Below are positions 44,263 through 53,855 of a DNA stretch of 64,000 nucleotides, one piece after another. Within the stretch, counting starts at the first letter, position 1, and the number at the start of each line of letters is the position of its first letter. The notes below the pieces were generated by a model that saw only the letters and a program-made list of their open reading frames with translations, was not told where the DNA came from and searched no databases. The DNA comes from Methylosinus sp. PW1 (GTDB lineage: Bacteria > Pseudomonadota > Alphaproteobacteria > Rhizobiales > Beijerinckiaceae): assembly GCF_000745215.1 (NCBI RefSeq), contig NZ_JQNK01000009.1:186001-250000 (forward strand). Reading direction: 5' to 3'. A program made the translations under genes and the position numbers.

Positions 44263-44979
44263 TCACGAAAAATGCCGCTCCTTCATCAAATCCACCTCGA
44301 GCCGAGCTTGGAACAGCGTGGTTTCGACATCGTCGGTGAGCGGCAGACGGAACTGACCCACCCCGGAAATCGCGCTGCGCGGATATTGATAGAGCAAGGA
44401 GCCGCTGTCGGCGTCGCCGCCGCCTGTCGCAGCGATGCGTGGCGTTGACTGCAGCCGGTCGAAGGACGCCTGAATCGCGTCGAAACGGCGCAACGTGTTC
44501 TCATGCGTCGCCGTGATATGGCTGAAAATATGCTGGAGCCGATCATGCAGCGCCTGGGGGACGTCCGGCGACGGCATTTCCAAAGGCGATCGGTTCGGCT
44601 CGAGATCGAAGGGGCCGAACTCATATTCCGGGCGATCGGCGACGCGCAGCCGCACCGAGCGCGTCTTCGCGCTGGGCGTGGCGAAGGCGGCCACCTCGCA
44701 GTCGAACCCATGCAGCCCATTGTCGCCGAGCTTTTCGGCGATGTCGTCGCGATAGAGATTCGCCTTGGTCCGCTGCACCACCTCGTCGTCGAGCAAGATT
44801 TCGAGCACGACCGGCCCTTCGCGCTTGGCGTCGCAAATCCAGCCGCGGACGCGCTTTTGCGTCACCTCATCGACGACGCCGGCGACGCTGCCGCCGAATT
44901 TCAGGCTATGCGCAGCGATATCCTTGTCGCGAAAAGTCCGAACGGCGATCTTGCGCCCCAGCCATTCGATCAGTGTCAT
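44263..44979 (-). CDS. Island protein with a glycosyltransferase-associated module
   Basis: This 238-residue protein starts MTLIEWLGRKIAVRTFRDKD at 44979, preceded by GGAGGG. Residues 35-105 (VRGWICDAKREGPVVLEILL; NGLHGFDCEVA) form a beta-rich module often seen next to or within large glycosyltransferases of polysaccharide loci. A coiled-coil-like segment (about 140-170) follows. No catalytic motif was seen. It is the gene just downstream (49 bp) of the large glycosyltransferase remnant on the same strand. Confidence 0.6.
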   Translation of the reverse strand: MTLIEWLGRKIAVRTFRDKDIAAHSLKFGGSVAGVVDEVTQKRVRGWICDAKREGPVVLEILLDDEVVQRTKANLYRDDIAEKLGDNGLHGFDCEVAAFATPSAKTRSVRLRVADRPEYEFGPFDLEPNRSPLEMPSPDVPQALHDRLQHIFSHITATHENTLRRFDAIQASFDRLQSTPRIAATGGGDADSGSLLYQYPRSAISGVGQFRLPLTDDVETTLFQARLEVDLMKERHFS

Positions 44980-45028
44980 GCCGCCCTCCATAGCTTTCGG
45001 CGAATGAGTTAGATTTTGCGCGCGGCCG

Positions 45029-47683
45029 TCAGAACCGGCGATAGACATGCTCCCCGTCCAGGAACTCGAAAATGCGGCCTGCGCAATCGGCCCAGGACGG
45101 CGCCGAGACGCCCTTCGAGGCAATAGGCCCGCGCGCGAGCTGCTCGCGCACCGCCACGGCGAGCTCGCTGGATGAGCCGGCCCCGAAATATCGCGCATGC
45201 TCGCCGCCGAGCTCCTGGAAAACGGGAAGATCGCTGAGCAGCAGCGGCGAGCCGAAATGCGCCGCCTCATAGATCGGCAGGCCGAAGCCTTCCGCGATCG
45301 AGGCGACGATGGTCGCCGAAGCGCTCTGATAGAGCCACGCCATATCCGCCTCCGGCGCGAAGCCGAGATAGAAGAAGCGCTTGCCCTTTTCCGCATGGTT
45401 CTCGAAACGCTGCAGCAGGCTGTCCACGCTCCACCCCGCCTTGCCGACGAAGACGAGCGTCGCATCGGCTCCCGAAGCCCATAGCCGCTCGAAAGCGTCG
45501 AGCACATAGTCGTGCCCCTTGCGCGGCTCTATGGTGCCGACCACCAGAAACAAATTCTCGCGTTGCGCCAGATCGGCCGTCGCCGCCGTGACTGGCTTGG
45601 CGGCGTCGACCCTCGAGGTGAAATCGGCGCCGAGCCGCGCATAGCCGATCCGAAGCCCCGGCCGCGGCGTTATTTTGCTGCTCGTGATCCAGTCGATGAG
45701 CCCATCGGCCCCGCTCTGCGAGGTGCAGATCAGGCCGGAGCCTTTCTCCAGCAGCAGCGTCAGCCAATTGGTGACGGAGATTGTGACATGGTCCTCGAAC
45801 AGCTCGGGATGCTGCAGTGGCAGAATGTCGTGAACGAGTCCGTACGCCTCTCCGCCGATGGCGCCGAGACGCTCGAGCGGCTCGCGCATCCAATCGGCGA
45901 GATGCCAAGTTCCATCGGCCATCAAAATCTTGTCGAAGGGACGAAAATCGAGGGCGCCGAAGCGCATGTCCTCCGCCTCGACCGCGGCGCGGGCGCCGCA
46001 GCGCTGCGCGTAATCGTCGGCGAAGATCAGCCCGGCCTCCGTATAGGCGAAAGCCTGTGGACGCACCTTCGCGTCGCTCCAGCCATAGGCCGCGCGGGTG
46101 AGCTCGCGCACGACGCGCTGCACGCCCGTCTCGAGGTCGCCTTCCCTTATGTGGGTCACGTCGATCAAGAGGCGCGGCGCGATCTCGGAGCGCTCCTGGC
46201 GCACATAGGCGCGGGCGATGTCCTGCACCAGCTCCCTGGTGATCGGAGCGTCGCGGAGCAGACGCGCGATCGTCTTGCTGACGATCTTCGGCCCGCAGGT
46301 CTCGGCGCGAACGGTCATCGCCACGACCGTCTGAACGAAGCGCGCGCCGACCTTGTCCGGGTCCAGCGTCTCGTCGCAATAGCGCAGCGCGGCCTCTCTA
46401 TAGGTCTGGCGCAGCTGCGGATCGCCGGCCAGCGCATCGAGCGCATCGGCGATGTCCGCGGGCGCATAGCCGTCGAGCGCGACGCCCACCTCGGACGGCA
46501 GCTCCGCCGAGGACCCCATGCGATTATAGACGAGCGGCGTTCCGCTGGTGAGCAGATCGAGGATCGCCCTCGACGTCTCGCCGCGCGTGAGCGTCCGCAA
46601 CTGAACGCCGATATCGGCCGCGGCTATGTAGAGGTCGTAATCCTCCTTCTCGACATAGCCGGTGATGTGAATGTCGGACCTGTCGCGGATGGCGCGCAGC
46701 ACCTCGCGCGCATAGGGCGAGTCGTGGTTCGCGCCCCCTTCCAGCTCGCCGACGAGGATCAGCTGCGCCATGCCCGATTTCGCCGCGGTAGAGCGCGTGA
46801 AGGCCTCGATCAGCTCGAGCACGCCCTTTGTGTGAGCGACATGGCCGAGCGACACGATGACGAGAGAATCCGGCGAGATGGCGAGCGTCTCGCGCGCCTG
46901 CGCCCTGCTCGGCGTCGTTTCCCGCGGCGGGCGCGCCCTATATTGCGGCAGCACGGCGATTTGCGGCGTGGCGCCCGGGCGAGCGGCGCTCACCAGCACA
47001 TCGCGAGCGAAGCGCGAATGAACGATGACGCCGAGGCTGCGATGCGTCGCCGTGGCGCTGCAGGGAAGCGCGTCGACGAGCGCGCGCGCCGTGCGGTCGC
47101 CGCCCTCGCCGGCGAGCACGATGGCGCGCGCCGGACCTCCATGCTCCTGGATCATGCGACGGATGAAGGCGTCTGGATTGCCGGGGTCATAGGACAAATA
47201 GCCGAGATAGGCGTCGTGAATGACGACGACGCCCGGAAAGCTCTCGATATAAGGGAGCATATAGTGGTGGAACGGCGAATTGCCGAGCTGATAGACGATC
47301 GCATCGTAGAGATGCGCCTTGAATGGAAATTGCGAGTGGTGCCAGATCGGCATGTCGTCGAAATAGGTTTCGACCTCGGCCACATCGTCGACGAAAATCT
47401 CGAAGGACGCGAATTTGGAGAGCGCCGGAAGAAACTCCGCGCTGTAATCGGCGATCCCGGATTTCGCCGAGGGGAGCGGCGTGAACATGGCGATGCGCGG
47501 AACGCGCGCCGCCGCGCTCGGCGTCTTGCGCCCGCGGCGCGCGGCGAAGGTCTCCTCCCAGGCGTCGAGCGCGCGGCGGGCGCTCTTCTCCCAGGTGAAG
47601 AGCGCGGCGCGCTCGCGAGAATAGGCGCGCATGCGCTGCAGCTCGCCCTCGCGAGTGAGCGCGCGCGCCATTGATTTCGCCAT
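45029..47683 (-). pseudogene. C-terminal part of a giant multi-domain glycosyltransferase
   Basis: An 884-codon frame with two GT4-like glycosyltransferase domains. The first (about residues 60-420; FTPLPSAKSGIADYSAEFLP, VSLGHVAHTKGVLELIEAF, GETSRAILDLLTSGTPLVYN) and the second (about 510-880; RLLIDVTHIREGDLETGVQR, VVGTIEPRKGHDYVLDAFER, IAEGFGLPIYEAAHFGSPL) look intact. The frame has no proper N-terminus: upstream sequence reads RFDAEKPAD and joins, after a frameshift near 47715, to the domain at 47700-48308. It could still be made by internal initiation at MAKSMARAL, but there is no good ribosome site. Confidence 0.75.
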
Positions 47684-47699
47684 ATCCGCCGGCTTCTCC

Positions 47700-48308
47700 G
47701 CATCGAAACGATAGGCCGGAGTCGACGATCTCCGTCAGGCTGGAATTGTCGCCGACGAGCACGGGCGCGCCGCAGCGCATCGCCTCGATCACCGGCAGGC
47801 CGAGCCCCTCATAGAGAGGGGGGAAGACGAAGAGCGAAGCGGCGTTGTAGAGTTCGACGAGCTCGTCATCCGACACGAAGCCCGTCGTCACGACGAGCGG
47901 CGCAACGCCGAGGCGCGCCGCCTTCTCGCGCAGAGCGAGCGCTTCGGCGCCTTTGATGTCGTAGACGATCAGGAGCTTGTATTTATCCGCCAGCTCCTTG
48001 TTGGCGATGGCGAAAGCCTCGAGCGTCCCATCGAGATTCTTGCGGAAGTCCGGCCCGCCGACATAGAGGATGTATTTCTGCCCGGGAGCGAAGCGGCGCC
48101 AGACGGCGCCGCGATGCGCCTCGGAGGCGGGGAGGATGCGGAAGTGATCCGCGACGCTGCCGAAAATATTGACGACGCGCTCCGGCTTCATATGAAAAAG
48201 CCGCTCGGCGTCCTTCTTCGTCGCATCCGATATGGCCAAGCCGACATCGAGCTGCGGGATCAGGCTCGATGTGCGCTTGTACCAGAGGGCGACCGGCCAA
48301 TCGGTGAG
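47700..48308 (-). pseudogene. Middle part of the same glycosyltransferase, cut by IS and frameshift
   Basis: The frame reads from the IS junction (LTDWPVALWYKRTSSLIPQL), through GQKYILYVGGPDFRKNLDGT and FPPLYEGLGLPVIEAMRCGA to SSLTEIVDS. This is the nucleotide-sugar-binding half of a GT4 domain. Near 47715 the sequence shifts frame: GTCGACTCCGGCCTATCG reads VDSGLS here, but PAYRFDAEKPADMAKSM in the frame of the downstream part. A one-base loss (or two-base gain) explains this. Upstream the gene is interrupted by the IS at 48309-49497. Confidence 0.75.
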
Positions 48309-49497
48309 GAGCGCTTTGCAAAACCGGCGAACCCGTGATTCTCTGGGGCGTCCGAGGGATGTGAGTCACCGATGTCACGCCGCAACTTCAGCCAACCTTC
48401 GCTCGCCGACGCATTCGTGAAAGCCTATTCTCGTCCTGGTGGGTTTCTGGAAGATATCGCCAAGACGTTCGAGTGGAGCGCGTTCGACGTTATTTTGCGT
48501 CCGCTGCATTCTTCGAGCGACGGCGCGCCGGCCTATCCGCCACTGACCATGTTCAAGATCGTGCTGTTGCAGCAGTGGTATGGGCTGTCCGACCCCGCCG
48601 CCGAGGAGGCTGTGCGCGATCGCCTGTCGTTTCGGCGCTTTTGCGGGGTTCCGCTGGACGAGGAGACGCCGGACCATTCATCGATCTGGCGGTTTCGTCA
48701 GCGGCTCGCCAAGCTCGGCCTCGACGAGAAACTACTTGCCGAGGTCAATCGACAACTCGACGCGCGCGGGCTGATCGTGAAGCGCGGCACGCTGGTCGAC
48801 GCCACTATCATCGCGGCCGCCGTGAAGCCGCCGCCCCACGACGAGGGGCAGGTCAATCCGCGCGACCCGGACGCGAGCTTCACCAAGAAGAACGGCGAGA
48901 CCTACTTCGGCTACAAGGCGCATCTGGCGGTCGACGAAGAAAGCGGCATCGTGCGCCAAGCGGAGATGACGAGCGCCGATCTGCACGACAGCCAGCGCGG
49001 CGAGGCGATGATCCAGGGCGATGAAGAGGCCTATTACGGCGACAAGGCATATGATAGCGCAGCGCTACGCAAGGCGTTGAACGACAAGAAGATCGACGAC
49101 AAGATCGCCTATAAGGCGAAGCGCGGAGCGCGACAGCCGGACTGGCAGAGATGGTTCAACAAGACGGCGTCGAGCGTTCGCGTCGGCGTCGAGCGCGCCA
49201 ACGCGACGATGAAGAACTGGTATGGGATGGCGCGAGTACGCTACCGCAGCCTCGCGCGCAACAATTGTCATCTTCAGTTCGTCGTCATGGCGATGAACAT
49301 GAAGCGGGCGCGGGTTCTCGAAGCGGCGGCATGACGCCGCGAGGGGAGAGGTGTGTCTCGAACCGGATAGGGATGCGAAAAATGACCGGCTGACGGCGCA
49401 GAGCATTGCGCCAGATGGCGCGCGGGCGCATCAAAGCCCGTCGATTGCGGCCGAAAAACCGTAAACGCCGAGACCTCGGCTATTCTGCGAAGCGCTC
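48309..49497 (+). mobile_element. IS5-family insertion sequence, 1189 bp
   Basis: Left end GAGCGCTTTGCAAAA and right end (reverse complement) GAGCGCTTCGCAGAA form terminal inverted repeats matching at 13 of 15 bases. GGTGAG occurs directly on both sides (48303-48308 and 49498-49503), a 6-bp target duplication. Removing the element and one copy restores a continuous glycosyltransferase frame (PDKYLT then DWPVALWYK). It encodes one transposase and is complete, so probably recent and possibly still mobile. Confidence 0.88.
48372..49334 (+). CDS. IS5-family transposase
   Basis: This 320-residue DDE transposase starts MSRRNFSQPSLADAFVKAYS. The N-terminal DUF772-type segment (YPPLTMFKIVLLQQWYGLSD) is followed by the catalytic core: TLVDATIIAAAVK (first Asp), YYGDKAYDSAALRK (second Asp) and RVGVERANATMKNWYG (Glu), the last of the YREK type. 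The frame is intact, with no sign of decay. Confidence 0.93.
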   Translation: MSRRNFSQPSLADAFVKAYSRPGGFLEDIAKTFEWSAFDVILRPLHSSSDGAPAYPPLTMFKIVLLQQWYGLSDPAAEEAVRDRLSFRRFCGVPLDEETPDHSSIWRFRQRLAKLGLDEKLLAEVNRQLDARGLIVKRGTLVDATIIAAAVKPPPHDEGQVNPRDPDASFTKKNGETYFGYKAHLAVDEESGIVRQAEMTSADLHDSQRGEAMIQGDEEAYYGDKAYDSAALRKALNDKKIDDKIAYKAKRGARQPDWQRWFNKTASSVRVGVERANATMKNWYGMARVRYRSLARNNCHLQFVVMAMNMKRARVLEAAA

Positions 49498-49950
49498 GGT
49501 GAGATATTTGTCCGGATAGAGCAGCGGAATGAAATCATAGAGAGTGGCGGATCGAATGATCGGCGGCTTGGGAAAATCGATAAAAGCCGCCGCCGCGCCA
49601 TAGACGCTCTCGCCTTCGAAGACGCTCGAAATGTGATAGACATCCGGGCTGACCGTCTCGATGCGATCATTGCGCAGGACATTGGCGACCTGCTCGCGCC
49701 TCTGCCGCTCGCGCCAATCAAATTGCACGCTGGGATAGTCGTGCAGAATCACATTGCCGAGATCGTCGATCTTCGCGATTTCCGAGATCAAATCGGCCGA
49801 CTTGTCCAGATAATGCCGGTTGAGCAGAAACATGAAGTCATGCTCACGGCCAATTCTGACGATTTCTTTCGCGAGAGAGAGAGAATAGCGCCCCATGCCT
49901 CGGGATTGCGCCTCGGTCTGACAGCATTGCAGATCAATCAGTATCTTCAT
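49480..49950 (-). pseudogene. N-terminal part of the interrupted glycosyltransferase
   Basis: The frame starts MKILIDLQCCQTEAQSRGMG at 49950 and runs through RYSLSLAKEIVRIGREHDFM and SATLYDFIPLLYPDKYLT to the IS junction at 49503. It then ends with six IS-encoded residues and a stop at 49480. This is the acceptor-binding half of a GT4 domain. Together with the parts at 47700-48308 and 45029-47683 the original protein would have been about 1,240 residues with three glycosyltransferase domains. Confidence 0.82.
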
Positions 49951-50269
49951 CGCGTGACCCTGGCAGCGCGCATCTACCCCGACGTCGAATGGCGAGCGTG
50001 ACGCCCGCCTTCTCACGGCGCGAGCATTTCGATAGGAAATCAGCGCGGAAGCGGCTTGGAAAAACTCGGCTCCGTCGAAAGCATGTCCGCCGGCCCCGCG
50101 CCGCGTAGCCGCCTCTCGGAAAGAGAGTCGACGCCGCGCGAGCGTTCTGTCATCGAAGTCATGTCCCGGTCAAGTCTGGCAAATTGCGCCGGCGTCTCAA
50201 TTCGAGACCACACCTATGCCGTGCGGCTCGATAGACGGCTTCGCCCGTGGAATTCGAGGCGCGCCCCAT

Positions 50270-50307
50270 AAAAAAGCGCCCCTTTCGAGGGGGCGCTTTT
50301 CTTTTTC
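50270..50307 (-). terminator. Bidirectional intrinsic terminator
   Basis: AAAAGCGCCCC (50272-50282) and GGGGCGCTTTT (50290-50300) form an 11-bp stem. The minus strand continues into six T (50275-50270), serving the Tim44-like gene, and the plus strand has CTTTTTC after the stem. The rest of the 49951-50328 gap holds no gene that I can support. Confidence 0.88.
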
Positions 50308-50328
50308 TCATTCGCGCAGCGGCGCGAT

Positions 50329-51339
50329 TTACGCGGTCTGCTGGATCGCCGACAGCTTCCAGGCCTGCGGTCCCTCGCCCGCGGGACGGCGGAAGGTCCA
50401 CACTTCGGTCGATTGCGTCGGCTGGGTCGCGTCGCCCGAGACGATCTTTCCGGTCGCGCGATCGATGAAGAGATCGATCAGCGAGAAGCGCATCGCCACG
50501 GTCGCATATTCGTCCGAGCCCTCGCGCCAGGCCTCGGAGAGATCGCCTTGCAGCAGCTTCACCTCGGAGATGCGGTTGATGACGCCCTCGCGCGCATTGG
50601 CGCGAATGTCGTCGGAGAAATAAGAGACCATCTCCGGCGTCGCGAGATCGTGCAGCCGGCCGATATCCTCCTGGCTATAGGCCGCTTGGGCGTCGCCGAG
50701 CACGCGCTCGAAGGCGCTGAAATCCTCCGGACGCAGATTCAAAGGTTCGCTCGTCGGGTGACGCGGCGCCGCGCCGCCGCCGCCGAAGCCCGTCCCGCCG
50801 CCGGTGAAGGCGAAGGCGCCCGGGCGCGCGCCGCCGCCGGCGCCGCCCATCGCGCCGGCGAAGCGGCGATTGGCGAACCATTGAAAGGCGAGCCGCGCCA
50901 GAAGGGCGATGATCGCGATCTGGACCAGAAGGCCGATGATGGAGGCGAGGCCGCCGAGCCCGCCCATCAGGCCATTGCCCGAGAGAAGGCCGAACAGGCC
51001 GGCGCCGAGCAGGCCGCCGGCGAGGCCGCCGAGCAATCCGCGGCCGAAGGAGCCGCCGAGCGGGCTGGCGGCGGGAGCGGCGGCCGGGCGCTGCGGCGCG
51101 GCCGGCGAGGGCTGCGCCTGCGGCTGCGGCGCGGGCTGCGGCGCGATGCTGCGCTCCATGGGCGCGGCCGGGCGCGGCGCCGTCGTCGTCGCGGGCGGCG
51201 CGGAAAAGCTCCGCGAGCCGCGGCTTCCCGAGCTCGCGCCACCGCCCATTTTGGCCTCGGCGAGCGCCGGGGCGAAGGCGATGAGCAGGGCGAGCGCGAG
51301 CGCCGGCAAAGATTTGGAGTTCGATGTCCAAGTCGACAT
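50329..51339 (-). CDS. Tim44-like domain membrane protein
   Basis: This 336-residue protein starts MSTWTSNSKSLPALALALLI (signal or anchor). It continues with a Pro/Ala/Gln-rich linker (residues 45-95), Gly-rich helices (GLLGGLAGGLLGAGLFGLLS; SIIGLLVQIAIIALLARLAF), and a C-terminal Tim44-like domain (about 200-336; DFSAFERVLGDAQAAYSQED, STEVWTFRRPAGEGPQAWKL). Alphaproteobacterial members are envelope proteins of unclear role. The start is set at 51339 before the hydrophobic segment; the frame extends 41 codons upstream. Confidence 0.85.
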   Translation of the reverse strand: MSTWTSNSKSLPALALALLIAFAPALAEAKMGGGASSGSRGSRSFSAPPATTTAPRPAAPMERSIAPQPAPQPQAQPSPAAPQRPAAAPAASPLGGSFGRGLLGGLAGGLLGAGLFGLLSGNGLMGGLGGLASIIGLLVQIAIIALLARLAFQWFANRRFAGAMGGAGGGARPGAFAFTGGGTGFGGGGAAPRHPTSEPLNLRPEDFSAFERVLGDAQAAYSQEDIGRLHDLATPEMVSYFSDDIRANAREGVINRISEVKLLQGDLSEAWREGSDEYATVAMRFSLIDLFIDRATGKIVSGDATQPTQSTEVWTFRRPAGEGPQAWKLSAIQQTA

Positions 51340-51549
51340 GACTATCCTCGAGCGGTTCGCCCAGAGATGAGGAATCACTCGGGCGCCATCTATATAGGAA
51401 TGCTCCGACCTTGCGGCAAAGGGCCGCGCGGCCGGAAGGCTGAATCGGTTTCCGCCGCTCATGTAGTCGGAAACTCTTCTAATTTTTCATTTAGAACGAA
51501 TTTTCTCGAACGCTCGCGTTCGAGCGCAAAGCTCGGTTCGAGGAGGTCG

Positions 51550-52065
51550 ATGCCCGTGACGCCCAAACTGGTCTTCGTCGCCGCCGTGGCGCGCAATGGC
51601 GTCATCGGCGCTCGAGAGCGCACGCCCTGGCGGCTGAAGAGCGATCTCGCGCGCTTTCGCGAAATCACCTTTGGCAAGCCGCTGCTCATGGGACGACGCA
51701 CATTCGATTCGATCGGCTGCCCCCTCCCCGGCCGCGAGACCGTGGCCTTGTCGCGCGACCCGCGATTTCGCCCCGAGGGCGCCCATGCGGCGCGCAACCC
51801 CGAGGAGGCGCTACGCCTCGCCGCGGAGCTGGCGGAAGCCATGCGAGCGCCGGAGATCATCGTCGCCGGCGGCGCGGAGATCTATTCCGCCTTTCTGCCG
51901 CAGGCGGATGTGATTCACCTTACCGAGGTGGCGCTGACCGTCGCCGGCGACGCGCTGTTTCCGACGCTCGATCCGGCGGAATGGCGCGAGACGGCGCGCG
52001 AGACCCCGCCGCGAACGGCCGAGGACGAGGCGGATTTCCAATATATTCGGCTCGAGCGCCGGTGA
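51550..52065 (+). CDS. folA: Dihydrofolate reductase
   Basis: This 171-residue enzyme regenerates tetrahydrofolate with NADPH. Motifs: VFVAAVARNGVIGARERTPW (Met20-loop region), LARFREITFGKPLLMGRRTF, SIGCPLPGRETVALSR, and IIVAGGAEIYSAFLPQADVI. AGGAGG precedes the ATG. It lies between a divergent Tim44-like gene and tRNA-Pro. Confidence 0.96.
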   Translation: MPVTPKLVFVAAVARNGVIGARERTPWRLKSDLARFREITFGKPLLMGRRTFDSIGCPLPGRETVALSRDPRFRPEGAHAARNPEEALRLAAELAEAMRAPEIIVAGGAEIYSAFLPQADVIHLTEVALTVAGDALFPTLDPAEWRETARETPPRTAEDEADFQYIRLERR

Positions 52066-52169
52066 GCGGCCGATCGGCTGCAGATAGTGCGCAAACAGCT
52101 GTTGCAGGTCGGAGAACCTGAAGCTATAAACCGCCTCGACCAGCGGCGACCGCTTCGCGGACGCCAGAT

Positions 52170-52246
52170 CGGAGTGTAGCGCAGCCTGGTAGCGCACCTC
52201 GTTCGGGACGAGGGGGTCGGAGGTTCGAATCCTCTCACTCCGACCA
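52170..52246 (+). tRNA. tRNA-Pro (anticodon CGG)
   Basis: The acceptor CGGAGTG (52170-52176) pairs with CACTCCG (52236-52242), then A and an encoded CCA (52244-52246). The D arm is GCGCAGCCTGGTAGCGC. Anticodon stem CCTCG/CGAGG encloses TTCGGGA, giving CGG with G37. The T arm is GGAGGTTCGAATCCTCT. It lies 104 bp after folA and precedes a stretch with decayed genes. Confidence 0.96.
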
Positions 52247-52645
52247 AGTTTTCTCATGATTTCAGTGGCATAGCGCGTGCGCTCAGCGCCGGGCGCGAGC
52301 GCCTCACAGGCGAAGCTGCGAGCGTTACCGCAGAATTTCGGTCTCGCGCACCCCAGCTCGTCAGTCGGCGAGTATTCCGCGCCGAGGCGTTCGGCCACGA
52401 TCGTGCATGGCGTCGCTGAGCGCACGACCGCCACGCACGACGACCGAAACCGCGCCTCGAGACCGCCGGGACCGGGAAGCGCGACTTCAGAGCGCCGCGA
52501 CAATGCTCCGCAAGCCGAGCAGGACGGTGGCCGCACGCGCTCGGGAAAATTGCCTAAAGGCGCCTAGGCGAATTTCTCGAGACGCGAGGAGCTCCGATGG
52601 ACGAAAAAGCTTCCTCTGCACACGTAAAGCACACGAGGAACTCGG
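52247..52645. other. Intergenic region after tRNA-Pro without a supported gene
   Basis: The 399 bp contain only short overlapping frames without ribosome sites. The end (GAGGAACTCGG) is the ribosome site of the next gene. Next to a tRNA and followed by gene remnants, it may be an old integration scar, but no integrase or direct repeat of the tRNA end was seen. Confidence 0.4.
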
Positions 52646-53035
52646 ATGAAAATCCTTCTGATCGGCTCCGCCGCCTGCATCACGGCTCTCATTACGACGG
52701 CATGGCTGATGACATTCGCGAAGTGGTTCCCGATCAAGGCCATCGACAGCTTCGTCATCGACTATAAGACGATGATCAGAGCCCATGTCGACTATGCGTT
52801 GATGGCGCTGTTCGGCGTCGGATTCTATGGTTCGGGCGTCGAGCTTCCCGTCATTGCTTGCTGGTGCGTGGCGATCGGCGGATTTTCCAATCCGACCGTA
52901 TTCACCATCGCGGCTTTCGATCCGAGTTTCTGGAGCAAGCCTTTGTGGAAGGTCTATACGGCGCTGAGCTTCCTCGTGTCCTCGGTGGGATTTATCTGGA
53001 TCGCCTATGCCTTGGCGATGCATGGACTCGGCTAG
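52646..53035 (+). CDS. Small integral membrane protein, 129 residues
   Basis: It starts MKILLIGSAACITALITTAW and shows four hydrophobic helices, with charged or polar loops FAKWFPIKAIDSFVIDYKTM and FDPSFWSKPLWKVY. No known family is recognised. GAGGAA precedes the ATG. It stands alone between tRNA-Pro and the gene remnants. Confidence 0.6.
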   Translation: MKILLIGSAACITALITTAWLMTFAKWFPIKAIDSFVIDYKTMIRAHVDYALMALFGVGFYGSGVELPVIACWCVAIGGFSNPTVFTIAAFDPSFWSKPLWKVYTALSFLVSSVGFIWIAYALAMHGLG

Positions 53036-53063
53036 AAATATCGCTCCTCGTGTCGCAGCGCCT

Positions 53064-53246
53064 CTAGCTATAGCGCGAAGGCGGGCGGGGATTCGCAGCG
53101 ATGCGGGTATCAGAGATGGTGGCAGGTCCTGGTCGTCGGCGCCCGGCCTCGGATACGGACACATCTTGGCCGCCGTGGCGCGTGAAGCTGCGTTCCCGCG
53201 CCACGGTGAGGAAGGCGAGCAGGTCGTTGACATTGTCCCGCGCCAT
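53064..53246 (-). pseudogene. Remnant of a LysR-type regulator gene
   Basis: The first 22 residues, MARDNVNDLLAFLTVARERS followed by FT, are the classic N-terminus of a LysR winged helix. After this the reading breaks into HGGQDVSVSEAGRRRPGP, which lacks the rest of the helix-turn-helix and the effector domain. The frame ends after 60 codons. It is a truncated, probably internally deleted gene. Confidence 0.7.
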
Positions 53247-53492
53247 TCATGAATCTCATTCATATTGAGGTGCAGATTATAGCGCCTAATCGAAGCGTGA
53301 GACAGAAGGTAATCTGGTCACATCGGATAGGATAGTACCGGACACGAGCGCCGCGAGGGAGGACCTATACGATGGACACGGCGTTTCACTTCGGAGCACT
53401 AGGCCCGACGCGCAGAAGGCTGCTCGAGCTGCCGCGCGCGATCGTCGCGCCGCCTCGGCCCGCCCTCGCGCGCGCAGCCGGAGAAAACGATC

Positions 53493-53832
53493 ATGAAGCT
53501 GCGATGCGCCTTCGGCGACCATGTGTTCACCGTATCGCTCTATGACAATCCGTCCGCTCGCGACCTCGCGTCGCTTCCGCCGCTGGAGCGACCATCGAGC
53601 CGACAATGAGAAGATCGCCTATCTCCCGCGCAAGCTCACGGAGGGAGCGGGACCTTTCTCGAGTGAGGCGCCGGGCGATCTCTGCTATTATGCGCCCCGG
53701 GGCAATCTCGCCTTCTTCCACGCCGGCTATCCTTATTCGAAAGGCCTGATCCGGCTCGGGCGCCTCGACGACGACGTCGCGCCGTTGAAGACGCGCGGCA
53801 AAATCCCGCTCCATATCGAGCGGGCGGTCTGA
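53493..53832 (+). pseudogene. Frameshifted cyclophilin-like protein gene
   Basis: The frame from ATG 53493 reads MKLRCAFGDHVFTVSLYDNP then SARDLASLPPL before an early TGA. The sequence continues sensibly in another frame as ADNEKIAYLPRKLTEGAG, CYYAPRGNLAFFHAGYPYSK and GLIRLGRLD. Together these match the bacterial cyclophilin-like fold (about 115 residues). At least one indel near 53580-53605 breaks it. A small-molecule or peptidyl-prolyl role cannot be assigned. Confidence 0.75.
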
Positions 53833-53855
53833 AATCTCCAATCTCGAAGCGTCGC

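Noticed and set aside
45512..47674. 720-codon plus-strand frame opposite the glycosyltransferase
   Set aside because: No motifs; the minus strand clearly encodes glycosyltransferase domains.
51915..52247. Minus-strand frame containing [16 protein letters not shown]
   Set aside because: This well-known spurious peptide is the antisense translation of a tRNA gene, here tRNA-Pro.
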